A stretch of 38,114 nt of DNA, taken from assembly GCA_051878795.1 (NCBI GenBank), contig JBJEKU010000091.1:1-38114 (forward strand), read 5' to 3'. Source of the DNA: W1P20-047 sp051878795. GTDB taxonomy: Bacteria; Actinomycetota; Coriobacteriia; Coriobacteriales; Eggerthellaceae. Under the pieces are notes generated by a model. The model did not search any database and was not told the DNA's origin. It saw only the letters and a list, made by a program, of their open reading frames with translations. A program made the position numbers and the translations under genes. Shown one piece after another: positions 15,100-23,455 of the stretch (its first letter is position 1; every line of letters begins with the position of its first letter).

Positions 15100-15675
15100 T
15101 TGCGCCAGGACATCGAAAGCATTCTCTACGATGCGGAATGCATCGGGCAGCGCATTTTCCAGATGGGAACCCGAATCACCTGCGACTACCAGGACAAGGA
15201 CCTTCTCCTGGTGGGTGTCCTGAAGGGTTCGTTCGTCTTCCTGGCGGACCTTGCGCGCGCTATCGATCTTCCGGCGGAAGTGGATTTCATGGTGGTGTCA
15301 TCCTATGGCTCGGGTACCCGAAGCAGCGGGATGCTCACCATCGCGAAAGACCTTTCCGTCTCTGTGGAAGGCAGGCACGTGCTGATCGTCGAGGATATCG
15401 TCGACAGCGGCCTGACCCTTTCCCTGCTTACGGAAGACCTTCGCTCGCGCGGTGCGGCGTCAGTCGAGGTCGCCGTGCTGTTGGAAAAGGATGCGCCCCG
15501 AAGCCATCGGGTGGACTGCGCCTATTCCGCATTCCATTGCCCAGACGCTTTTCTTGTGGGTTATGGCTTGGATTATGCCGAAAGGTACAGGAACCTTCCC
15601 TATATCGGTATCCTCAAGCCTGAAGTATACGAAGACAGGGCCCAATGCCCCGATGCCCGCCAGCCCGGGCGATAG
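15100..15675 (+). CDS. hpt: Hypoxanthine phosphoribosyltransferase
   Basis: This 191-residue purine salvage enzyme joins hypoxanthine or guanine to PRPP. It shows the active-site loop LLVGVLKGSFVFLADL, the flexible loop SYGSGTRSSG and the PRPP-binding motif VLIVEDIVDSGLTL. The start is TTG 15100 with GAGGAGG at 15087-15093 at good spacing. The last ten or so residues (CPDARQPGR) extend past the usual end. It is nine bases from ftsH and follows the typical tilS-hpt-ftsH order. Confidence 0.92.
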   Translation: MRQDIESILYDAECIGQRIFQMGTRITCDYQDKDLLLVGVLKGSFVFLADLARAIDLPAEVDFMVVSSYGSGTRSSGMLTIAKDLSVSVEGRHVLIVEDIVDSGLTLSLLTEDLRSRGAASVEVAVLLEKDAPRSHRVDCAYSAFHCPDAFLVGYGLDYAERYRNLPYIGILKPEVYEDRAQCPDARQPGR

Positions 15676-15684
15676 GATTCGAAC

Positions 15685-17901
15685 ATGTTCAACCAGAATA
15701 ACGACGGAAAGAAGAGCAACGGAAACCGCCCGGCTGCGGTATGGACCATCCTCACCTTCGCGCTGTTCGCCATCCTGGCGTACCAGCTTGCGACGGGGAT
15801 GGGGTCCGAAAGGGACCAACGCCAGACCGACACGCTCATCACATCCGATTTCATTTCGGCGGTGGACGAAGGCCGCGTGAAGGAAGTCACCTACGACGCT
15901 GGCAACAACGAGGTCACTGGCGTGTACTATCCGGTGGCGACGCTGGGGTCGTCGGTGCTGGACGCCTATAACACCGCCTTCGATTCGCTCAATTCCGCTT
16001 TGGGTGCCACGAAGGACTCCGATGGGGCCATCACGTCCGGTTCGGTGGAAACGTCGCAGCTGGAATCCCAGAATCTTGGCAACGAACGCAACTTCAAGAC
16101 CTCATGGGTGGGAAGCGACTCCCTGGGCGAGCTCATGGGCGAGCATCCCGAGATCCCCTATGATGTGAAGCTGCCCAATTCCACCTTGTCCACGCTGCTT
16201 TCCTACCTTCCCATGCTGTTGATGGTGGGCTTCTTCATCTTCCTGTTCGTCCAGATGTCGAAGAGCAACAATTCCCAGATGTCTTTCGGCAAGACCAAGG
16301 CGAAGATGGCCGCAGAAGAGCGCCCCAAGGTGAAGTTCTCCGATGTTGCGGGCGTCGATGAGGCGGTCGAGGAAATGAAGGAAATCAAGGACTTCCTGGC
16401 CGATCCTGCCAAATACCAGGCTATCGGTGCGAAGATCCCCCGCGGCTGCCTGCTGGTGGGCCCTCCGGGCACCGGCAAGACCCTGCTCGCCCGTGCGGTT
16501 GCAGGCGAGGCAGGCGTTCCCTTCTTCAGCATCTCCGGCTCCGACTTCGTCGAGATGTTCGTGGGCGTGGGCGCTTCCCGTGTACGCGACCTGTTCAAGC
16601 AGGCGAAGGAGGCTGCCCCTGCGATCATCTTCATCGACGAGATCGACGCGGTCGGCCGTCAGCGCGGCGCGGGCTTGGGCGGTGGCCATGACGAGCGCGA
16701 GCAGACCCTGAACCAGCTGCTGGTGGAAATGGACGGCTTCGAGGCGAACGATTCGGTCGTGCTGATTGCTGCGACCAACCGCTCCGACGTTTTGGATCCC
16801 GCGCTTCTGCGTCCCGGCCGCTTCGATAGGCAGATCATCGTCGATGTGCCCGACGTCAAGGGCCGCCTGCGTATCCTGCAGGTCCATTCCGAAGGCAAAC
16901 CGCTGGCGAAGAACGTCGATCTGGAGAAGATCGCGGGCCTGACCCCCGGCTTCGCGGGTGCCGATTTGGCCAACCTGCTGAACGAGGCGGCGCTTTTGAC
17001 CGCACGCCGCGGCAAGAAGGTCATCTCCATGGACGAGGTCACCGAGAGCATGGAGCGCGTTATCGCGGGTCCCGAGCGCAAGGGCCGCATCATCACCGAG
17101 CAGACCCGTCGCACCATCGCCTACCACGAGAGCGGCCATGCCCTGGTCGGGCATTTGCTGGAGCATGCCGATCCCGTGCATAAGATCAGCATCATCAGCC
17201 GAGGCCGTGCTTTGGGCTATACCCTTTCCATCCCCGAAGAGGACAAGGTCCTTTCCGGCCGCAAGGAAATGATGGACGACCTTGCCGTATTCATGGGCGG
17301 CCGTGTGGCGGAGGCTATCTTCTGCGACGACATCACCACGGGCGCCTCGAACGACCTGGAGCGAGCTACCAAGATGGCGCGAGCCATGGTCACCCAGTAC
17401 GGCATGAGCGCCGAGCTGGGCACCCAGATCTTCGGGCAGCCCAATCACGAGGTCTTCCTGGGTAGGGATTACGGCAATACCCAGGACTATTCCGACGATA
17501 CCGCGCGCCGTATCGACGACGAGGTCGCGCGTATCATGAAGGAAGCATACGACTGCGCATACCAGATCCTTTCCAGCCACGCCGATCAGATGCATCAGAT
17601 GGCATCCGTCCTGCTGGAGAGGGAGACCATCGATGGCGAGGCATGCCAGGCGCTGCTCGATGGACGCTGGGACGAATACCTTGCCCACGAGCAGAGCGAG
17701 GAAGGCCGCAAGCAGCGCGAGCTCGCCGCGACCACCCTTGCCGAAGAACCCGCAGGCGACGAGGCTGTGCAGGATTCCGTGCACCGCTTCTGCCCCGAAT
17801 GCGGCGGTCCGGTCGAACCCGGCAAGGTGCTTTGCGATGCCTGCAACCAGCGTATCGCCGCGCAGATGGAAGATCCCCAGGATTCCCCGAAAGGCGAATA
17901 G
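15685..17901 (+). CDS. ftsH: ATP-dependent zinc metalloprotease FtsH with C-terminal zinc ribbon
   Basis: This 738-residue membrane protease removes damaged or unassembled membrane proteins and some cytosolic regulators. Two membrane segments (about residues 17-35 and 170-192) flank an extracytoplasmic domain. The AAA+ module follows: Walker A GPPGTGKT from residue 259, Walker B IIFIDEID, and the arginine-finger region ATNRSDVLDPALLRPGRFD. The zinc protease site is HESGH at 481-485. The tail beyond the peptidase domain carries CPEC and CDAC (Cys703, 706, 717, 720), a small zinc-ribbon that most FtsH proteins lack. Its stop codon is directly followed by the ATG of folP-folK. Confidence 0.95.
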   Translation: MFNQNNDGKKSNGNRPAAVWTILTFALFAILAYQLATGMGSERDQRQTDTLITSDFISAVDEGRVKEVTYDAGNNEVTGVYYPVATLGSSVLDAYNTAFDSLNSALGATKDSDGAITSGSVETSQLESQNLGNERNFKTSWVGSDSLGELMGEHPEIPYDVKLPNSTLSTLLSYLPMLLMVGFFIFLFVQMSKSNNSQMSFGKTKAKMAAEERPKVKFSDVAGVDEAVEEMKEIKDFLADPAKYQAIGAKIPRGCLLVGPPGTGKTLLARAVAGEAGVPFFSISGSDFVEMFVGVGASRVRDLFKQAKEAAPAIIFIDEIDAVGRQRGAGLGGGHDEREQTLNQLLVEMDGFEANDSVVLIAATNRSDVLDPALLRPGRFDRQIIVDVPDVKGRLRILQVHSEGKPLAKNVDLEKIAGLTPGFAGADLANLLNEAALLTARRGKKVISMDEVTESMERVIAGPERKGRIITEQTRRTIAYHESGHALVGHLLEHADPVHKISIISRGRALGYTLSIPEEDKVLSGRKEMMDDLAVFMGGRVAEAIFCDDITTGASNDLERATKMARAMVTQYGMSAELGTQIFGQPNHEVFLGRDYGNTQDYSDDTARRIDDEVARIMKEAYDCAYQILSSHADQMHQMASVLLERETIDGEACQALLDGRWDEYLAHEQSEEGRKQRELAATTLAEEPAGDEAVQDSVHRFCPECGGPVEPGKVLCDACNQRIAAQMEDPQDSPKGE

Positions 17902-19212
17902 ATGATCTGGAATTGCTCAGGATGCAAATTCGATACCAGGATGCCCTTCGTGATGGGCATCCTGAATGTAACCCCCGATTCCTTTTCCGACGGGGGCAGC
18001 TACGCCGACACCGAGCAGGCGCTTGAAGCCGCCCGCAGGATGATCGATGAAGGCGCCCTCATCATCGATGTGGGCGGTGAATCAACGCGCCCCGGATCGA
18101 CCGAGGTTTCCGTGGAAGAAGAACTCGCCCGCGTGCTCGATGTTGTCCGCGCGCTTGCTGCAGAAGGCGTGTGCGTGAGCATCGACACCAGGCATGCGCA
18201 GGTTGCGAGGGAATGCGTGAAGGCGGGCGCGTCCATCATCAATGACGTTTCCGGTTTCAGGGATCCCGCTATGGTGGAAGTCGCCGCCTCCTGCGATGCG
18301 GGCCTGGTGGTCATGCATATGAAGGGCGAACCCAAGACCATGCAGGACGCCCCCGAATACCAGGACGTGGTTGCCGAGGTGCGGGATTACCTGGCTGCTC
18401 AGGCGCTCATGCTCGAACAGGCGGGCGTGGATAGGTCGCGCATCTGCGTCGACCCCGGTCCCGGGTTCGGCAAGACCCCCAAGCAGACCGTCGAACTGAT
18501 GAGGAACATCCAGGAAATCAGGCACCTGGGTTATCCGGTCATGGCTGCCGTTTCCCGCAAGAGCTTCATCGGCTGGGCGTACGGCATCGACGACCCCAAG
18601 GATCGCGACGAGGCGAGTGCGCAAGAGGCGCTCATGGCCTGCGAGCTGGGGGCGAGTGTGGTCCGTGCCCATAACGTTGCCGCCACCCGGGCAAAGCTGG
18701 AAGAGCTGCGTCCCTATGCGCTTATCGGCATCGGCTGCAACATGCCGCTCATCAAGACGAATCCCGGTGAGGAGACCGAAGCGAAGATCTCGCAGCTGAA
18801 CATGGCCATCGGCGATCTGTGCATGCTTCCCGACACGCAGGTGATCGATATCTCCTCCTTCTATGAGAGCGAACCCGCCTATCTGGAAGACCAGGATCGT
18901 TTCGTGAATGCCGTTGCGCTTATCCGCACGGGTATCCCCCCGCGCGAGCTTTTAGGTTATCTGCATGCTGTGGAGAAGAGCCTGGGACGCGTGCGCGAGC
19001 AGAAGAACGGTCCGCGCACCTGCGATCTGGATATCCTGGACTATCAGCTGTACCTGAGCGATGATCCTGCGTTGACCCTGCCGCATCCTTTGCTCAATGA
19101 GCGGGACTTCGTGGTCAAGCCCCTGCTCGAGATCCTTCCCGGGCATATGCTTGCGAACGGCACAGTTGTCTCTCCTGATACCGTGACCGTGGGAAGGGCA
19201 TGCCGCCTGTAG
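17902..19212 (+). CDS. folP: Fused dihydropteroate synthase (FolP) and HPPK pyrophosphokinase (FolK)
   Basis: This 436-residue protein carries two folate enzymes. Residues about 12-275 are dihydropteroate synthase, with MGILNVTPDSFSDGG, DVGGESTRPG, SIDTRHA and DPGPGFGKT; it joins p-aminobenzoate to the pterin. Residues about 278-436 are the kinase that activates hydroxymethyldihydropterin, starting IGIGCNMP and containing the FYESEPAY and GPRTCDLDILDY motifs. No dihydroneopterin aldolase (FolB) part is present between them, and no folE or folB is near. The ATG follows the ftsH stop without any spacer, so it depends on ftsH translation. Confidence 0.92.
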   Translation: MIWNCSGCKFDTRMPFVMGILNVTPDSFSDGGSYADTEQALEAARRMIDEGALIIDVGGESTRPGSTEVSVEEELARVLDVVRALAAEGVCVSIDTRHAQVARECVKAGASIINDVSGFRDPAMVEVAASCDAGLVVMHMKGEPKTMQDAPEYQDVVAEVRDYLAAQALMLEQAGVDRSRICVDPGPGFGKTPKQTVELMRNIQEIRHLGYPVMAAVSRKSFIGWAYGIDDPKDRDEASAQEALMACELGASVVRAHNVAATRAKLEELRPYALIGIGCNMPLIKTNPGEETEAKISQLNMAIGDLCMLPDTQVIDISSFYESEPAYLEDQDRFVNAVALIRTGIPPRELLGYLHAVEKSLGRVREQKNGPRTCDLDILDYQLYLSDDPALTLPHPLLNERDFVVKPLLEILPGHMLANGTVVSPDTVTVGRACRL

Positions 19213-19236
19213 TTACGGATCCTTGCGAACGTCAGC

Positions 19237-19276
19237 AACCCCATCCGATCGGGAAGCCGAGCGGGTGGGGTTTTGC
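19237..19276 (+). terminator. Terminator after folP-folK
   Basis: AACCCCATCCG (19237-19247) pairs with CGGGTGGGGTT (19262-19272) through eleven pairs, with one G-U and a 14-base loop. T-rich sequence TTTTGCTTTT follows. It closes the block that begins at cysteine synthase or tilS. Confidence 0.75.
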
Positions 19277-19385
19277 TTTTCCCTGGGCCCTGAATATGGC
19301 GTGCTGATGGAGATATCGGAAGTCATTTACTTTCGGGATAAATTGAAGAGTTGTGGAAAAGAAGAGTCGACGAAGAGGAGCGTAT

Positions 19386-20876
19386 ATGGCGGAAGAGCGG
19401 ATCGAGCAGGCAGGGTCATCGACCGGAAAGGTTGAAGGTCCCGCGGAATCCGGCGATGCTTCTTCCATTTCCCGCATGGGAACCGCTTCCATTCCCCGTC
19501 TGATCGTCGAGTTCGCCATTCCCTCCATCGCGGGAATGGTCGTCAACGGCGCTTACAATGTGATCGACTCGGTCTTTCTGGGTCAGGCTATGGGAGCGAC
19601 CGGCCAGGCGGTCATGACTGCGGCAAATCCCATCATGGTCATGTTCATGGCGCTGGCCATGCTCATCGGCAACGGCGGCAACGCCCTGTGCGCGCTGCGC
19701 CTGGGCGAAGGCAGGCACGAGGATGCCGAGCGCTGTTTGGGAATGACGGTGACCTTGGGCGTCCTGATCGCCGCGGTCGTGGCCTTCATCGCTTTTTGCC
19801 CCATCACGGTGGGCTTCCTCCTTTCCCTTACCAGCGCAACTCCCGAGATCCTGGATCAGACCCGCCTGTTCGTGAGGATACTCAGTGCGGGATTCATCTT
19901 CCAGCTCATCGGCATGGGCGTGAACAATTTCATCCGTACCGCAGGTGCTCCCAACCGTGCGCTCGGCACCATGATCATCGGCGCCGTTTCCTGCACGGTT
20001 TTCAACTACCTGTTCGTGATCGTATTCGGATGGGGCGTCGCGGGAAGCGCGCTTGCCACCATCAGCGGCCAGGCGGCCTCCTTTGCGAGCGTGCTCTGGT
20101 ACTTCCTCTTCACGCCTGGCGTGCCCCTGAAGCTTCGCTTTCGTCTGATGGGGCTTAAGATCCGCGTGGTGGGACGCATCTGCGCCCTGGGGCTGCCCAG
20201 CTTCATCCTGCAGGTGGGCATTGCGCTCGTCGCGATCGTCAGCAACGCGATGTTGGTGAAGTACGGCTCGCAGCACCCTTTGGGTGCCGACAATGCGCTC
20301 GCTTCCATCGGCGTCGTCACGCGCCTGACCATGTTCAGCATCTTCCCCCTGATCGGTACCGCTGTCGCCTTGCAGCCCCTGTTGGGCTTCAATTACGGTG
20401 CACGCCTGATCGCCCGCGTGCGGAAAACCTATTTCTGCGGTGTTGCCGGGGCGACCGGCATCGCCTTGGTCCTGTGGATCATCGTGCATGCGTTCTCCCA
20501 TCAGATCATCGGGGCCTTCGGTCTGCGCGATTCCCAACTGGTCGATTTCACGGCATTCGCGCTACGCGTGCAGTTGATGATGCTTCCCCTGGTGGGTTTC
20601 CAGATCGTGACCTCGAATTACTTCCAGGCAACGGGCCAGCCCGTCAAATCGATCTTCCTTTCGCTGACGAGGCAGATTTTGTTCCTTATCCCGTGCTATC
20701 TGGCGCTCCCCGTCATCCTGCCGAGCCTCTTTTCGGGGCTGACCGGCCTGGATGCGATCTATTTCGCTCCGCCGGTTGCCGATGCGGTATCGGTCCTTGT
20801 TGCGGGTTGTTTCGCGGCGTTCGAACTGAAGAGGCTCAAGAAGATCGAATCGGGATCGCTCAAGATCCATATCTAG
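19386..20876 (+). CDS. MATE-family multidrug/cation exporter
   Basis: This 496-residue membrane protein has about twelve hydrophobic segments in two related halves, as in the MATE exporters (sodium or proton driven). Visible family stretches are IPSIAGMVVNGAYNVIDSVFLG near the N-terminus, NNFIRTAGAPNRA near residue 180, and PLLGFNYGAR and NYFQATGQP in the second half. The start was set at ATG 19386, with AGAGGAG six bases before it, in preference to the GTG at 19353. It stands alone between two terminators. The substrate is unknown. Confidence 0.9.
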   Translation: MAEERIEQAGSSTGKVEGPAESGDASSISRMGTASIPRLIVEFAIPSIAGMVVNGAYNVIDSVFLGQAMGATGQAVMTAANPIMVMFMALAMLIGNGGNALCALRLGEGRHEDAERCLGMTVTLGVLIAAVVAFIAFCPITVGFLLSLTSATPEILDQTRLFVRILSAGFIFQLIGMGVNNFIRTAGAPNRALGTMIIGAVSCTVFNYLFVIVFGWGVAGSALATISGQAASFASVLWYFLFTPGVPLKLRFRLMGLKIRVVGRICALGLPSFILQVGIALVAIVSNAMLVKYGSQHPLGADNALASIGVVTRLTMFSIFPLIGTAVALQPLLGFNYGARLIARVRKTYFCGVAGATGIALVLWIIVHAFSHQIIGAFGLRDSQLVDFTAFALRVQLMMLPLVGFQIVTSNYFQATGQPVKSIFLSLTRQILFLIPCYLALPVILPSLFSGLTGLDAIYFAPPVADAVSVLVAGCFAAFELKRLKKIESGSLKIHI

Positions 20877-20883
20877 GAACGAG

Positions 20884-20909
20884 CCGCCGTCCGACCCGGG
20901 CGGCGGTTT
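20884..20909 (+). terminator. Rho-independent terminator after the MATE gene
   Basis: CCGCCGTCCG (20884-20893) pairs with CGGGCGGCGG (20897-20906) around a three-base loop, followed by TTTC. The T tract is short but the stem is strong. Confidence 0.75.
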
Positions 20910-21062
20910 CGTTGCGCGCCATCATGTCCGGCGTTCTTGCTTCGGATGCCGTCATGCGGGATGGTTCGTGCGACTGCTGCGTGCGGATTCGCCGCTCTGC
21001 GATCTTTCTTCGTTCGGGGATTGTTTCGCTTCCTTCTTCGTGCCTATAGGCATCCATCGGCT

Positions 21063-21071
21063 TGATACAAT
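21063..21071 (+). promoter_or_regulatory. Extended -10 promoter element before the two-component genes
   Basis: TGATACAAT at 21063-21071 repeats the element found before hpt. It lies 40 bases upstream of the response regulator ATG. Confidence 0.4.
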
Positions 21072-21110
21072 GGGCGAAGGCATTGGGGACACGAATCGAA
21101 ACGAGGACGA

Positions 21111-21788
21111 ATGCGAATCCTGCTTATCGAAGACGACAGCTCTCTTTCCGAGGCGCTCACAGCCATCTTGGAGAACAGCGACTATCAGGTCGAGGTCGCC
21201 GACGACGGTATCGAGGGGCTTTCTTGCGCCCTCAACGGCAGCTTCGACGCAATCGTCCTCGATATCATGCTTCCCGGGATGAACGGATTCGAGGTGCTTT
21301 CGGAAATCAGGGCGCGGGGAGTGGCAACTCCCGTGATGCTGCTCACAGCGCGCGATTCCCTGCATGACAAGGTTGCCGGCTTGGAAGGCGGCGCCGACGA
21401 TTATCTGACGAAGCCCTTTGCTCCGGCAGAACTGCTTGCGCGCCTGAGGGCGCTCACGCGACGCTTCGGGGAAGCCTCCTTCGATCATGTGTCCCTGGGC
21501 AATACCCGTTTGGATCTGAACAGCTGCATGCTGTCCTGTGGGGATAAGGAAGTGCATCTGGGCTTCAAAGAGTTCTCCATCATGCGTATCCTCATGACCA
21601 GCTCTTCGTGCGTCACGTCGAAGGAAACCCTCATCTCCAAGGTGTGGGGTTCGGGCTCCATGGCCGAAGGAAACAATGTCGAGGTGTACATCTCCTTCTT
21701 GAGGAAGAAACTCGCCTTCGTGGGGTCCGACTTGAAGATCATCACCCTGCGCAAGGTGGGATACCGTTTGGATGTGGGCGAGAAGTAG
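21111..21788 (+). CDS. OmpR/PhoB-family response regulator
   Basis: This 225-residue DNA-binding regulator has a receiver domain (residues 1-115) with the acidic pair in LIEDDSS, the phosphorylated Asp51 in VLDIMLPG, and Lys in TKPFAPAEL. A winged-helix output domain follows (about 125-222), ending in ITLRKVGYRLD. It is paired with the histidine kinase gene three bases downstream. Which genes it controls is not known; it does not sit next to the catabolic genes. Confidence 0.93.
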   Translation: MRILLIEDDSSLSEALTAILENSDYQVEVADDGIEGLSCALNGSFDAIVLDIMLPGMNGFEVLSEIRARGVATPVMLLTARDSLHDKVAGLEGGADDYLTKPFAPAELLARLRALTRRFGEASFDHVSLGNTRLDLNSCMLSCGDKEVHLGFKEFSIMRILMTSSSCVTSKETLISKVWGSGSMAEGNNVEVYISFLRKKLAFVGSDLKIITLRKVGYRLDVGEK

Positions 21789-21791
21789 CCC

Positions 21792-23207
21792 ATGGCCATT
21801 GATTTCGAGGACGTAGTCGACGTATTCAGGACCCATCCTGAACAGGATCGAGCGCTCGTCGGCTTCAGGAGGAATTTCATCTTGGTCAGCAATCTGCTGG
21901 CGCTCGTCGTGCTGCTCGGCCTGATGGTGTTTTCGACGGTGGCGAACTACAAGCAGCAGGTCGCCGAGGTGAATCGAGCCCTGGATGCGGTGGTGGTGGA
22001 TAAGCTCTGGGAAAAGGGCTACGACGTTTCGGATCATGAAGCCCAGGATGACGAGGAATCCGAGGGGAAGGGCCCTAAGAACGGTATCCAGATCTATCCG
22101 GATGGTTCGGGCGGCATACGCCTCGAGGATTCGTTGGAATCGCCCCGTAGCGTCGAGGAAGACGGCATCGTCGCCACAATCACTTATTTCTGCGAGCCGG
22201 GGGGAAAGCCCGAGGTGGAGGGTGCTTCGGCGAACCTGTCGGATGATGTGATCGACCAGGCGGTGGACCTGGCGGTGAGCTATGCCCAGGACAATGTCGG
22301 CCATGTGTCCCAGGGGAGCATCGGCATCCTGGGATTGCGCTATGCATCTTTCATCGGCGAGGAAGGCGAGGTCGTCGCCGTATTCGCGTCGGGCAACTTC
22401 ATCAAGCATTCAGTGGTCTCGCAGCTCTTTTCCCTGGGAATTCCGGTCCTGGTCGCGCAGGTGCTCCTGTTCTTCGCGAGCGTCGTGCTCTCGTATGTGG
22501 CGGTGCGCCCCCTCGAAGAGTCCTGGGAGCGCCAGCAGCGCTTCGTGGCCGATGCAAGCCACGAACTGAAAACGCCCCTTTCGGTGATCATGGCGAGCAA
22601 TTCTCTCATGCAGGCGGATCCCGACGCGACCGTTGCCAGCCAGAAGCGCTGGACGGACACCATCGGCAACGAATCGGCGCGGATGCTCGACTTGGTCAAC
22701 GATATGCTGTTCTTGGCTCGTTCCAACAGCGTTGCCAGCAGGGCGGAATTCGAAGTCTTGGATTTCAGCCAGCTGGTGCTGGGCGAGGCCCTGCAATTCG
22801 AATCGTTGGCCTTCGAGCGCGGGGTGCGCCTTTCCGAAAGCATCATGGAGGGGATCTATATCCGCGGCGAGGCCAAGCAGCTCAAGCGCCTGGTGGGCAT
22901 CCTGATCGACAATGCGTGCAAGTACGCCGGGTCGGGCGGGGAAGCGGAAGTGGTGCTGATCAAGTGGGATATCACGGTCGTGCTCCATGTGCGCAACAAC
23001 GGCCCGAATATCCCCGAAGAAGACCTGCCGTACATCTTCGACCGCTTCTATCGGGCGGATAAGGCGCGCAACCGCCAGCGGGGCGGTTTCGGATTGGGCC
23101 TTGCCATCGCCAAGGATGTGGTCGAAACCCATAACGGCACCATCAGCGCGGCGAACGAAGGCGAATGGACCTGCTTCACCGTCCGCCTTCCCTATGCGGT
23201 GAGGTAG
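21792..23207 (+). CDS. Sensor histidine kinase
   Basis: This 471-residue membrane kinase has a first membrane segment at about residues 29-53, an acidic extracellular part of about 140 residues, and a second membrane segment near 205-235. The phosphoacceptor His257 lies in DASHELKTPLSV. The ATPase domain shows the N-box around LIDNACKYAG, and FGLGLAIAKDV near the end. The extracellular domain (rich in Glu and Asp) is not one that I recognise. It acts with the response regulator just upstream. Confidence 0.92.
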   Translation: MAIDFEDVVDVFRTHPEQDRALVGFRRNFILVSNLLALVVLLGLMVFSTVANYKQQVAEVNRALDAVVVDKLWEKGYDVSDHEAQDDEESEGKGPKNGIQIYPDGSGGIRLEDSLESPRSVEEDGIVATITYFCEPGGKPEVEGASANLSDDVIDQAVDLAVSYAQDNVGHVSQGSIGILGLRYASFIGEEGEVVAVFASGNFIKHSVVSQLFSLGIPVLVAQVLLFFASVVLSYVAVRPLEESWERQQRFVADASHELKTPLSVIMASNSLMQADPDATVASQKRWTDTIGNESARMLDLVNDMLFLARSNSVASRAEFEVLDFSQLVLGEALQFESLAFERGVRLSESIMEGIYIRGEAKQLKRLVGILIDNACKYAGSGGEAEVVLIKWDITVVLHVRNNGPNIPEEDLPYIFDRFYRADKARNRQRGGFGLGLAIAKDVVETHNGTISAANEGEWTCFTVRLPYAVR

Positions 23208-23249
23208 CCCCTTGAGACTGCCCGGCCGGGGCAGGTGGGGTGGGAAACG

Positions 23250-23275
23250 AAAAAAAGCAGCCTGAAGGCTGCTTT
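23250..23275 (-). terminator. Terminator of the tRNA-Leu gene, also facing the kinase gene
   Basis: AAAGCAGCC (23254-23262) and GGCTGCTTT (23267-23275) form a nine-pair stem with a four-base loop. On the minus strand it is followed by a run of T residues (A run at 23250-23256), the proper orientation for the tRNA transcript. It can also stop read-through from the histidine kinase gene. Confidence 0.85.
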
Positions 23276-23284
23276 GCAATCAAC

Positions 23285-23368
23285 TGGTGCCCGGGGCGGG
23301 ATTTGAACCCGCACGTCTTGCGACAGAGGTTTTTGAGACCACCGCGTCTGCCGTTCCGCCACCCGGGC
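23285..23368 (-). tRNA. tRNA-Leu (anticodon CAA)
   Basis: Read on the minus strand, the gene starts GCCCGGGTGGCGGAAC, has the D-arm of a leucine tRNA (GGCAGACGC), an anticodon loop CTCAAAA with anticodon CAA, a variable arm around TGTCGCAAGACG, and the T-arm GCGGGTTCAAATCCCGC. The acceptor stem GCCCGGG/CCCGGGC is perfect and CCA is encoded. It reads UUG codons. The anticodon stem contains one T-T mismatch. It is the only tRNA in the window. Confidence 0.95.
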
Positions 23369-23378
23369 GTAGACTGAT

Positions 23379-23406
23379 AGTATAAACGAAGAATGATACT
23401 TTGCAA
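23379..23406 (-). promoter_or_regulatory. Promoter of the tRNA-Leu gene
   Basis: On the minus strand, TTGCAA (at 23401-23406) and TATACT (at 23379-23384) are 16 bases apart, ten bases before the mature 5' end. It overlaps the sequence upstream of the dipeptidase gene on the other strand. Confidence 0.65.
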
Positions 23407-23455
23407 GCTGCCCGCAGGAAGTATTCGGGCGGCTTTTGCCGTGGAAGGAGCTTTC

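Noticed and set aside
23393..23455. Longer start (ATG 23393) for the dipeptidase
   Set aside because: It overlaps the tRNA-Leu promoter and has no ribosome binding site; GTG 23456 has GGAAGGAG at good distance.
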